Positions 55,470 to 64,000 of a stretch of 64,000 bases of DNA are shown here, in pieces. How positions within the stretch are numbered: the stretch's first letter is position 1; each line of letters opens with the position of its first letter. The translations under genes and the position numbers were made by a program. This DNA is from Malurus cyaneus samueli. Lineage: Eukaryota; Chordata; Aves; Passeriformes; Maluridae. The stretch covers positions 35,047,157-35,111,156 of the forward strand of contig CM019217.1 of assembly GCA_009741485.1 (NCBI GenBank), given 5' to 3'. The notes beneath the pieces are model-generated. The model had not been told where the DNA came from, did not search any database, and saw nothing but the letters and a program-made list of their open reading frames with translations.

Positions 55470-55818
55470 GTAATATTATTGAATAACTGTTAATTTCTAA
55501 GCACACTTTTTATTTCCTTGTTTGTTTATTGTAGTGATGGTTTGGTTTGGGTTTTTTTGTTTTTTTTTCCCTCCTGGAAGGAAAAAGAACATCCAGAATG
55601 TCTATTTACTGCCAGGGAAGCAGGGTGGCAATTTAGCCAGCAAAAACCAACCAACCAGGTAACACACAAACACACACCCCATCCCAAATTTTGAAGAGTT
55701 TGTAGAACTTCACAGATTTTACACTTCTGTCCTTTACCACTGAGGTATTTAATTTGAACCCTAATTTCTAAAGGGTGAGGGATGGAAAAGAAGGCAAGAG
55801 TGTCAATATTCTCTCTGT

Positions 55819-56023
55819 CACGTGTGTGTATGGCGGTATAAAAACAGCCACTGTGGGATAGTAAATTTTCTCCACTGTCAGCTGCAACGAGAACTGAGCT
55901 AGGACGGATACTGCAGGAGCAGTGGAAAGAATCCTTCATGGAGTCTTACCTTGGCAGCTTTTAACTTACATTCCCTTGCCTTACGACAGCCACAGCGCTG
56001 TACTTGGCCCTAAGGAATGGCAG
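55819..56023 (+). promoter_or_regulatory. E-box, TATA-like box and candidate first exon (copy A)
   Basis: CACGTG lies at 55819-55824 and TATAAAAA at 55837-55844. Transcription starting about 30 bases downstream would give an exon of about 155 bases ending at a CAG/GTGAGA donor (GT at 56024). The only ATG-started frame near the middle closes after eight codons, so the exon would be non-coding. The same arrangement recurs in copies B and C and should be counted once. Confidence 0.35.
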
Positions 56024-56289
56024 GTGAGACCTACTGTGTTATTCGAGTTGCACGTGGATTTAGGGGACGGGGGAGTAAAAGGTCAACAAACCAGAAAACA
56101 AAGGTTCAGCATCCGATAAGACAGAGGCAAAACAAAGCTTGCGCTGCACTGATGGCGCATAAGCTTGAGCAAATCGGAAAAGCGCTGCACACCAAGTACA
56201 CTGCGGCTAGCAAGCCTAGAGTCTCCTTGAAAGCAAGCTCCGTGCAGCGTTACCGGGACACACGTACGTAAGCACACATACAGAGGCAC

Positions 56290-56790
56290 TTACACCCTCC
56301 GGGTCTGCCACCATGCGCACACCACCACCGCGGCATCCCCTCCTGCGCCCCCGCTCCCGCCTGGGGTTGCCAGCCGCACGTTCCCGGCTCCACCGGGGCT
56401 ACCCACGGGCGAGGGCCGCAAAACAGCGCCGTGAGGCCCCCCGGGCTCCTCGCGGCAGCCGCCCGGTACTCGCCGGCCACCCTCTTCCCGACTCCGGTCA
56501 CCAATCATCCCCTGCCTGGCTGCTCTGTCCCTGCGGTGACCAGCGGAGAGGGGGGGATAACCTGCCGTCCCCGCTGCCCGGTGCGGAGGACGGGGCGTCC
56601 GGGAGCATCTCCCGCCCGCTCCCCGCTTATCGCCGGCAGCGGTGCGGCGGCTGCCCAGCTCCCGCCCGCCTCCGCTCCCGCCTCCCCGCGCGCGCCCGCC
56701 CTCGCCCGGCACCCGCGCTGCCGCCGGCCGCAGAGCAGCCCGGCCGCGCCGTGCGACCGCTGGGACCGGACTGTCTGCGCGGCGTGAGGG
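56290..56790. promoter_or_regulatory. CpG island, copy A part
   Basis: The sequence changes abruptly from AT-rich to very GC-rich with many CG dinucleotides, as at vertebrate promoters. The frames of 118-205 codons on both strands here are products of low stop density in GC-rich DNA. Confidence 0.75.
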
Positions 56791-56880
56791 AGGGGAGGAA
56801 GGCGGGGAGGGGGAGGGATAGGGGAAGTGAAAGGGAAGGGGGTGTGTGGAAGGGGAGGAGGGGAGGGAGGGGGGAGAAAT
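56782..56880 (+). repeat. G-rich polypurine tract (copy A)
   Basis: About 95 bases, nearly all G and A, with repeated ggga, gggg and ggag runs. Several closely spaced runs of three or more G could form G-quadruplexes, and the purine bias could support a triplex. It recurs as polypyrimidine at about 57855-57950 (B) and as polypurine at 60440-60531 (C). Confidence 0.8.
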
Positions 56881-57175
56881 CAAATAAATAAATAACCTCC
56901 GCACCAATAAGAGAGGCAGCGGCTGCCGAGAAGGCTGGGATCGGATGGGAGAGGTCCTCCTTGGGCTCTATTTGTTTGTTTGTGACTGGAGCTGCAAAGT
57001 TCAGAGCCAAACGTGTTGCTTTCCGGCGGCGGCGACCGCCCCGCTTTACCTGCTCCGCTGCCGGGTGCCTGTCCGGGGCGACCCCGCCGCTCTGCGGGCC
57101 CTCCGCCCGGCATCCTGCCCGCCGCTGGGGCCGACGGACGGCAGAGGAGCGCGGGGCTGTGTCTCTCGACTGCCG

Positions 57176-57558
57176 NNNNNNNNNNNNNNNNNNNNNNNNN
57201 NNNNNNNNNNNNNNNNNNNNNNNNNNNNNNNNNNNNNNNNNNNNNNNNNNNNNNNNNNNNNNNNNNNNNNNNNNNNNNNNNNNNNNNNNNNNNNNNNNNN
57301 NNNNNNNNNNNNNNNNNNNNNNNNNNNNNNNNNNNNNNNNNNNNNNNNNNNNNNNNNNNNNNNNNNNNNNNNNNNNNNNNNNNNNNNNNNNNNNNNNNNN
57401 NNNNNNNNNNNNNNNNNNNNNNNNNNNNNNNNNNNNNNNNNNNNNNNNNNNNNNNNNNNNNNNNNNNNNNNNNNNNNNNNNNNNNNNNNNNNNNNNNNNN
57501 NNNNNNNNNNNNNNNNNNNNNNNNNNNNNNNNNNNNNNNNNNNNNNNNNNNNNNNNNN
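57176..57558. other. assembly gap, 383 N
   Basis: A run of undetermined bases sits exactly at the centre of the inverted repeat formed by copies A and B. The last bases before it (tgtctctcgactgccg) and the first after it (cggcagtcgagagaca) are reverse complements. Proteins predicted across the gap are meaningless. Confidence 1.
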
Positions 57559-59267
57559 CGGCAGTCGAGAGACACAGCCCCGCGCTCCTCTGCCGTCCGT
57601 CGGCCCCAGCGGCGGGCAGGATGCCGGGCGGAGGGCCGCAGAGCGGCGGGGTCGCCCCGGACAGGCACCCGGCAGCGGAGCAGGTAAAGCGGGGCGGTCG
57701 CCGCCGCCGGAAAGCAACACGTTTGGCTCTGAACTTTGCAGCTCCAGTCACAAACAAACAAATAGAGCCCAAGGAGGACCTCTCCCATCCGATCCCAGCC
57801 TTCTCGGCAGCCGCTGCCTCTCTTATTGGTGCGGAGGTTATTTATTTATTTGATTTCTCCCCCTCCCTCCCCTCCTCCCCTTCCACACACCCCCTTCCTT
57901 TCACTTCCCCTATCCCTCCCCCTCCCCGGCCTTCCCTCCCCTCCCTCACGCCGCGCAGACAGTCCCGGTCCCAGCGCGTCGCACGGCGCGGCCGGGCTGC
58001 TCTGCGGCCGCGGCAGCGCCGGGTGCCGGGCGAGGGCGGGCGCGCGCGGGGAGGCGGGAGCGGAGGCGGGCGGGAGCTGGGCAGCCCGCCGCACCGCTGC
58101 CGGGCGATAAGCGGGGAGCGGGCGGGAGATGCTCCCGGACGCCCCGTCCTCCGCACCGGGCAGCGGGGACGGCAGGTTATCCCCCCCTCTCCGCTGGTCA
58201 CCGCAGGGACAGAGCAGCCAGGCAGGGGATGATTGGTGACCGGAGTCGGGAAGAGGGTGGCCGGCGAGTACCGGGCGGCTGCCGCGAGGAGCCCGGGGGC
58301 CTCACGGCGCTGTTTTGCGGCCCTCGCCCGTGGGTAGCCCGGTGGAGCCGGGAACGTGCGGCTGGCAACCCCAGGCGGGAGCGGGGGCGCAGGAGGGGAT
58401 GCCGCGGTGGTGGTGTGCGCATGGTGGCAGACCCGGAGGGTGTAGTGCCTCTGTATGTGTGCTTACGTACGTGTGTCGCCGGTAACGCTGCACGGAGCTT
58501 GCTTTCAAGGAGACTCTAGGCTTGCTAGCCGCAGTGTACTTGGTGTGCAGCGCTTTTCCGATTTGCTCAAGCTTATGCGCCATCAGTGCAGCGCAAGCTT
58601 TGTTTTGCCTCTGTCTTATCGGATGCTGAACCTTTGTTTTCTGGTTTGTTGACCTTTTACTCCCGTCCCCTAAATCCACGTGCAACTCGAATAACACAGT
58701 AGGTCTCACCTGCCATTCCTTAGGGCCAAGTACAGCGCTGTGGCTGTCGTAAGGCAAGGGAATGTAAGTTAAAAGCTGCCAAGGTAAGACTCCATGAAGG
58801 ATTCTTTCCACTGCTCCTGCAGTATCCGTCTAGCTCAGTTCGTCGTTGCAGCTGACAGTGGAGAAAATGTTACTATCCACAGTGGCTGTTTTTATACCGC
58901 CATACACACACGTGACAGAGAGAATATTGACACTCTTGCCTTCTTTTCCATCCCTCACCCTTAGAAATAGGGTTCAAATTAAATACCTCAGTGGTAAAGG
59001 ACAGAAGTGTAAAATCTGTGAAGTTCGTACAAACTCTTCAAAATTTGGGATGGGGTGTGTGTTTGTGTGTTACCTGGTTGGTTGGTTTTTGCTGGCTAAA
59101 TTGCCACCCTGCTTCCCTGGCAGTAAATAGACATTCTGGATGTTCTTTTTCGCTTCCAGGAGGGGAAAAAAAAAACAAAAAACACCCAAACCAAACCATC
59201 ACTACAATAAACAAACAAGGAAATAAAAAGTGTGCTTAGAAAATTAACAGTTATTCAATAATATTAC
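57559..59267 (-). repeat. copy B of the promoter-region unit (inverted)
   Basis: This is the reverse complement of copy A from 57175 back to 55470. Inverted landmarks include the TATA box (tttttata, 58889-58896) and 'caaacaaacaaatagagccc'. B ends at 59267 in 'caataatattac', then switches directly into copy C with about one base of shared sequence. B agrees with A at some indels and with C at others, so no copy is simply the parent of another. Confidence 0.95.
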
Positions 59268-59474
59268 CAGGGAAGCAGGGTGGCAATTTAGCCAGCAAAA
59301 ACCAACCAACCAGGTAACACACAAACACACACCCCATCCCAAATTTTGAAGAGTTTGTACGAACTTCACAGATTTTACACTTCTGTCCTTTACCACTGAG
59401 GTATTTAATTTGAACCCTAATTTCTAAAGGGTGAGGGATGGAAAAGAAGGCAAGAGTGTCAATATTCTCTCTGT

Positions 59475-59682
59475 CACGTGTGTGTATGGCGGTATAAAAA
59501 CAGCCACTGTGGGATAGTAACATTTTCTCCACTGTCAGCTGCAACGACGAACTGAGCTAGGACGGATACTGCAGGAGCAGTGGAAAGAATCCTTCATGGA
59601 GTCTTACCTTGGCAGCTTTTAACTTACATTCCCTTGCCTTACGACAGCCACAGCGCTGTACTTGGCCCTAAGGAATGGACAG
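59475..59682 (+). promoter_or_regulatory. E-box, TATA-like box and candidate non-coding first exon (copy C)
   Basis: CACGTG at 59475-59480 is followed by TATAAAAA at 59493-59500. A start about 30 bases later would give an exon ending at ACAG/GTGAGA, with GT at 59683. The donor agrees with the splice consensus except at its last base. No long ATG-started frame lies inside it. This could be an alternative upstream promoter for the gene of the adjoining CpG island. Copy C is the version contiguous with that island. Confidence 0.38.
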
Positions 59683-60439
59683 GTGAGACCTACTGTGTTA
59701 TTCGAGTTGCACGTGGATTTAGGGGACGGGGGAGTAAAAGGTCAACAAACCAGAAAACAAAGGTTCAGCATCCGATAAGACAGAGGCAAAACAAAGCTTG
59801 CGCTGCACTGATGGCGCATAAGCTTGAGCAAATCGGAAAAGCGCTGCACACCAAGTACACTGCGGCTAGCAAGCCTAGAGTCTCCTTGAAAGCAAGCTCC
59901 GTGCAGCGTTACCGGAGACACACGTACGTAAGCACACATACAGAGGCACTTACACCCTCCGGGTCTGCCACCATGCGCACACCACCACCGCGGCATCCCC
60001 TCCTGCGCCCCCGCTCCCGCCTGGGGTTGCCAGCCGCACGTTCCCGGCTCCACCGGGGCTACCCACGGGCGAGGGCCGCAAAACAGCGCCGTGAGGCCCC
60101 CCGGGCTCCTCGCGGCAGCCGCCCGGTACTCGCCGGCCACCCTCTTCCCGACTCCGGTCACCAATCATCCCCTGCCTGGCTGCTCTGTCCCTGCGGTGAC
60201 CAGCGGAGAGGGGGGGATAACCTGCCGTCCCCGCTGCCCGGTGCGGAGGACGGGGCGTCCGGGAGCATCTCCGCCCGCTTCCCGCTATCGCCCGAGCGGT
60301 GCGGCGGGCTGCCAGCTCCCGCCCGCCTCCGCCCGCCTCCCCGGGCGCGCCCGCCCCTCGCCCGGCACCCGCGCTGCCCGGCCGCAGAGCAGCCCGGCCG
60401 CGCCGTGCGACGCGCTGGGACCGGGACTGTCTGCGCGGC

Positions 60440-60531
60440 GTGAGGGAGGGAGGGAAGGCCGGGGAGGGGGAGGGTAGGGGAAGTGAAAGGAAGGGGGGTG
60501 TGTGAAGGGAGGAGGGGAGGGAGGGGGAGAA
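60440..60531 (+). repeat. G-rich polypurine tract (copy C)
   Basis: The copy C version of the G-run tract, just upstream of the ccaat motif at 60556. It is nearly all purine with many GGG runs and differs from copies A and B by several one-base indels. Confidence 0.8.
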
Positions 60532-60599
60532 ATCAAATAAATAATAACCTCCGCACCAATAAGAGAGGCAGCGGCTGCCGAGAAGGCTGGGATCGGATG

Positions 60600-60862
60600 G
60601 GAGAGGTCCTCCTTGGGCTCTATTTGTTTGTTGTGACTGGAGCTGCAAAGTTCAGAGCCAAACGTGTTGCTTTCCGGCGGCGGCGACCGCCCCGCTTTAC
60701 CGCTCCGCTGCCGGGTGCCTGTCCGGGGCGACCCCGCCGCTCTGCGGGCCCTCCGCCCGGCATCCTGCCCGCCGCTGGGGCCGACGGACGGCAGAGGAGC
60801 GCGGGGCTGTGTCTCTCGACTGCCCGCCTTCACCTCCGCGCCTGCCGGAGGGCAACGGACAG
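60600..60862 (+). other. candidate first exon ending in a strong splice donor
   Basis: The 3' edge is well supported: ACAG/GTGAGT, with GT at 60863-60864, matches the donor consensus. The 5' edge is arbitrary, placed downstream of the ccaat motif. Open frames through it differ between copies because of indels, so no start codon can be trusted. It is probably 5' UTR. Beyond 60824 the exon is unique sequence, which makes this donor independent of the duplication problem. Confidence 0.4.
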
Positions 60863-61370
60863 GTGAGTGCTTCTTTGCCGCACTTCTGCCGAGCCCGGCG
60901 CGGAGAGTGCCTCCGCTCCGTAGTCACCTGTCACTGCAGGAGCTGCTCATTTATCAAACTTTGCCTCCTGTCGGCTTCCGCACCCCCTGTCTTGCCTTTT
61001 GCGGGAGGGCGAGCGTTCGGGGTTAATTGGTTTTGCGCAGAGGGAAGCCGGGGGGGCGGCAAAGCGGGGTCCCACTCTGCAGAGAACAGCTCAGCCTTGT
61101 CGGGAGAGGGGGTTTGTCGGACCCGCTCGCCTCTGCTGCCGCTCGGGGCCGCAGCCCGGAGTCCCTCTCCCCAAGCGAGTTCGCGACGCGGAGGCGGCGG
61201 GGGAGACCGGCGGAGCGAAGTTGTTTTTTGCCCTGCGGGGAAGCCGCGGGGCCGTGCAACAGGCACCGTCCTGCGGAGGGAGGGCGGAGGGGCGCCTCGC
61301 CCGCCGGCGTGGGGCTTCCGGCGGCCGCGAGCAGACCCGTGCCCCTTTAGGTAACCCGCTTTGTTTCCAG

Positions 61371-61783
61371 CACCTCCAGGGGTTTGCTTTGCGGGGAGTC
61401 TATTCTATGCGGCGGCTTGCGAACGCCCGGCAGCAGCCCCCGAAGGCACGACTCCTACTAGGAAGGAGAGAAAGTTGCCTGTACTCAGGAGGGACGGATA
61501 CAGACGGCTGCGCGGAAGATGCGCGTTGGGGCGCTGGGCGGCTTTCCCCGCTGCGCGGTGGCGGCGCCCCGGGGAAGGCAGGGAGCGAGCGAGTGCTGAG
61601 GGGAGCGGGCGCCCGGCAGGTGGAGCCGGTGGGAGCGGCGGCGGTGATGGTTTATGTCGGCTTGGGCGGTGTGGCCAGCGGGGCCCGTAGGCGCGGTGCG
61701 AAGCGGCCCGGTAGCCCCGAACCCGCTGCACAGCGGCCGGAGCGGGTCCTTGAGGTGGATGCGGAGCTGAAGGGAGGCTGCAG
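61371..61783 (+). other. candidate second exon with a GC-rich open frame
   Basis: An acceptor, 'gctttgtttccag', ends at 61370, 508 bases after the donor at 60862. An ATG at 61407 opens a frame without stop to 61901 (164 codons). A CAG/GTGCGC donor-like site at 61784 would cut it after about 125 codons. The frame is rich in G, A and R, as expected from CpG-island sequence, and resembles no protein I know. If unspliced, the last 30 or so residues are hydrophobic and look like one membrane segment, but they come from the edge of the island and may be fortuitous. Confidence 0.2.
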
Positions 61784-61901
61784 GTGCGCACGGTGCCCTG
61801 CGGTATTGGCGTTACCCCTGGTCACACTCGTATTTTTTCTACCATTGATCGTCGTTCTGTTTGTCACTGTGTATTGGAAAATGATCAGATTCGAGTGGTA
61901 G

Positions 61902-64000
61902 TCTGTCTTAATTATCACAGAATGTATAAAAGCGTAATTGCTAAAATTATTCAATAGTGCTTAACAATTAAAAGATTATCCCAGTACTTTGCAGCTAGCA
62001 AGGAACAGACTGTACTAATTGGATAGTTAGACATTTAAATCGGCAGGTTTTCTTAAAATAGGAGCTCGACTCTTCCGGGGAGCTGAATAGACTGTTACAA
62101 TGTTAAATAATTATATTACAGTGATGGTAGGACTTCCGAGCTGGAGATGTTAGCTTGGCCAGCAGCACTGGGACAACCTTTGCCCAGTTTTAGAACATCG
62201 GTTAAGAGAAGGCTGGATTTTCATCACTTTTCCTTTAATAGGTAAATATAGCTAAATGGTTTAGAAACATGTGTGAAACAAGTTGGAGTGGCAATATTTT
62301 ACATTTTTTCCAAGGAAATCTTCTTCTATCTTCAACTGACATAATTTGACTGAATTGATAATTGAATTTTATGCTCCTAGCCACTTAATATTTGAATTTA
62401 TGTCTCTTTATGTCACTTATACTGATTGGAAATAATTGCTGTTTAGTATAGTGGAGACTGAATATGGGATGGTTTAACAACACTTTTCTTGTGTTCCTTT
62501 CACATCTAAACAGCTAAGGCAGTATTTTCTCCTTTTTTGGGGGGTGGTAATAACATTCCAGTTTAAACACTGTACTTCAGTAATGAAGTGATAAATAAAT
62601 CAACTATGCAGTTAAACTTTATTTTTAAAACTCTTGTTTCTCCACATTTCTCATGTTTCTTGCACAAATTGAAAATGTTGTATGAGAAACTCATTCAATG
62701 ACTTTATAAACTTGTTGCATTTTGTTGCATAAGTTTTCTTAATGTAATAAAGTTGGCATAAGAAGAAGCAACACAATATAATCTGTTGTTTGCGGTATTT
62801 TTTCCAGAGACAAAATGTTTTCCATTACCTTAATCAAAGACATATACTTAAAGAAAGTGCCAGAAATTGAATTTAATAAGAGATTAACTTCAAAAATTAA
62901 ATAGGATATTCTATATTAAGAACTACTGTAGAGAATAACTCATAATTAAAATTGTAAAGTATGTCTGGGCTTTGAAAATCAAATCTTGAGTTTTGTCACC
63001 AGCATAGTTTTGTGCTCCTTTGAGGTATAAAAATGCATAAATAAACCTTTGAAATGCTGGTTTAAATACTGAAAGGGCTTGGAGTGTGTGTTTCCCAAGT
63101 TGGTGAAAATGGTGAGCTTCACAAAAGTTATATTCTTAATTATGAAAAGAATTTATTTTCTCCTTGTGTTGGGTGCTATAGCTGTCTCTTAGAAATCTCG
63201 TCCTGTTGTATCCCAAGCTTGCTCTTTTTACTACTTTATATACATTTCCTTTATTCTTGTGCGCCAAAGTATTCAACTATTTCTTATGAGCATTGCTGCT
63301 GACTTCTGAACCTGAATTCCAGTCTATACTACCTAAATAAGTGTTTCTAAAAAGTCAGAACAATAGAACTTCTTGGTTTTTCCTCAGTTCCTGTAAAAAT
63401 GATAACTTACGTGAAGACGGTGTTTAATGTTAAGATTGGATTTCCTCCAGAACAAAAGTGTGACTTTCCACACAGCTGATAAATAGATAGTTGAATGTGT
63501 TTTCAGCAATTTACAAAACACTGATGTCTTGACATGTGGATTTCTTGTGTGTCTTTAATAAAACATGGAGTGTGAGAAAAGGCTGTCGAGGGTTTCTTTG
63601 AGGGAAGAAAAAACCCCAACCCTGCAGCAGAAGGAATATTAAAAAGTATCTTCCATGACATACTGGATTGTATAAAGCTGGTTGGAGGGGGGCTGTATTT
63701 TCCACATAGTGTATTAAGCTGATACCACCATAAGTTTTACAAGAAAATTAAATCTGCTTTTAAAATCCTCCTAGTGAAACACAGATACCTTTCTTCCATA
63801 TAACATGTAAATACTTTTCCCCTGATCTTTCCCAGCCCTCTTTCTGTAAATTTATGCAAGAAGGTTCCCTGGTATTATTAAGGATATTCTTTTGTATTAC
63901 TTCCAATTTATAGCACTTGATATCTTTCTTTCACCCTCATATTTGTTATACAAATATTAAACCTACTGTCCTTGCTAGGTTGAAAGTTCCTTTCTGCTCT
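61902..64000. other. AT-rich sequence right of the CpG island, possible first intron
   Basis: Two kilobases of AT-rich sequence with no recognised gene, RNA or transposon. Its position just after a promoter and donor sites fits the start of a long first intron, but this is inference only. Confidence 0.45.

Larger units (their letters stand above)
55470..57175 (+). repeat. copy A of a 1.7-kb promoter-region unit (forward)
   Basis: This segment is repeated as the reverse complement at 57559-59267 (copy B). From 55612 onward it is repeated in the same orientation at about 59267-60824 (copy C). Shared landmarks include 'ggtataaaaacagccac', 'aaggttcagcatccgataag', a ccaat box (56904-56908) and 'tgtgtctctcgactgcc', which touches the gap. 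Differences from B and C are mostly single-base indels. For example, copy A lacks one C at 'caacgagaac' where B and C have caacgacgaac. The sequence left of 55470 is unique and joins smoothly, so A carries the true left flank. Confidence 0.95.
59267..60824 (+). repeat. copy C of the promoter-region unit (forward)
   Basis: It is the same as copy A from 55612 to 57175, in direct orientation, starting abruptly at 'ccagggaagcaggg'. Unlike A it continues without a break into unique sequence after 'gactgcc', so C carries the true right flank. It has private indels in GC-rich stretches, for example 'ctatttgtttgttgtgac', where A and B have one more T, and 'ccgcccgcttcccgctatc'. Confidence 0.95.
59950..61800. 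promoter_or_regulatory. CpG-island promoter region, copy C and unique continuation
   Basis: About 1.85 kb of very GC-rich, CpG-dense DNA in an otherwise AT-rich 64 kb. It contains ccaat motifs at 60161-60165 and 60556-60560 and the G-rich polypurine tract at 60440-60531. Two good donors occur, one per strand, and an acceptor lies at 61370. The island ends sharply near 61800. This is the expected signature of a vertebrate gene's 5' end. Direction is most likely plus because the best donor is on that strand and AT-rich intron-like sequence follows. The gene could not be named. Confidence 0.7.

Noticed and set aside
56627..58232. Several long open frames (224-423 codons) on both strands across the N gap
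   Set aside because: They are open only because the 383 unknown bases are read as non-stop; both flanks are inverted copies of the same GC-rich sequence.
59580..60443. A 287-codon plus-strand frame in copy C
   Set aside because: Copies A and B break the same frame with one-base indels, it starts on a non-ATG codon, and the composition is that of a CpG island.
1..64000. CRISPR arrays, bacterial operons, tRNA or rRNA genes
   Set aside because: No regularly spaced direct repeats, no tRNA B-box-like sequence in a foldable context and no rRNA sequence were seen; the CR1 and ERV content shows a vertebrate nuclear genome.

Overview
The window looks like a bird chromosome, probably a passerine or a close relative. 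It carries five 5'-truncated CR1 LINE fragments. Two further segments match, from memory, the U5 and R/U5 sequences of avian endogenous retrovirus LTRs. The rest is AT-rich, single-copy, intron- or intergenic-type DNA with short simple repeats. No complete protein-coding gene could be recognised. Almost all open frames are chance ORFs, CR1 remnants, or by-products of GC-rich or duplicated sequence.

Layout. 1-55.4 kb is a gene-poor AT-rich expanse. It holds a minus-strand ERV LTR end joined to a 7SL (SRP) RNA-derived fragment (2.93-3.41 kb) and a plus-strand ERVL-like solo LTR (about 17.22-17.89 kb). CR1 pieces lie at 11.5, 19.1, 26.7, 51.0 and 52.4 kb. There are several homopolymers and microsatellites, and a few splice-site pairs that could mark non-coding exons. 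The best pair encloses 46142-46259. 55.47-61.8 kb is a CpG-island promoter region; 61.8-64 kb returns to AT-rich DNA that would fit a first intron.

The main oddity is in the promoter region. A unit of about 1.6-1.7 kb appears three times: forward (A, 55470-57175), then a 383-base N gap, then reverse-complemented (B, 57559-59267), then forward again (C, about 59267-60824). The copies are nearly identical and differ mainly by private one-base indels. This suits a fold-back read or mis-assembly at a GC-rich promoter better than an old biological duplication. The simplest true locus is one copy, entered from the left of A and left to the right of C. Gene or promoter calls in 55.47-60.82 kb should therefore be counted once.

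Within that unit the sequence shows an E-box, a TATA-like box and a short candidate first exon ending in a GTGAGA donor. These are followed by a CpG island with CCAAT motifs, a G-rich polypurine tract, and an ideal ACAG/GTGAGT donor at 60862. A matching acceptor at 61370 opens a GC-rich exon-like frame. These look like the 5' end of a plus-strand gene whose body lies to the right of the window. The gene itself is not recognised.
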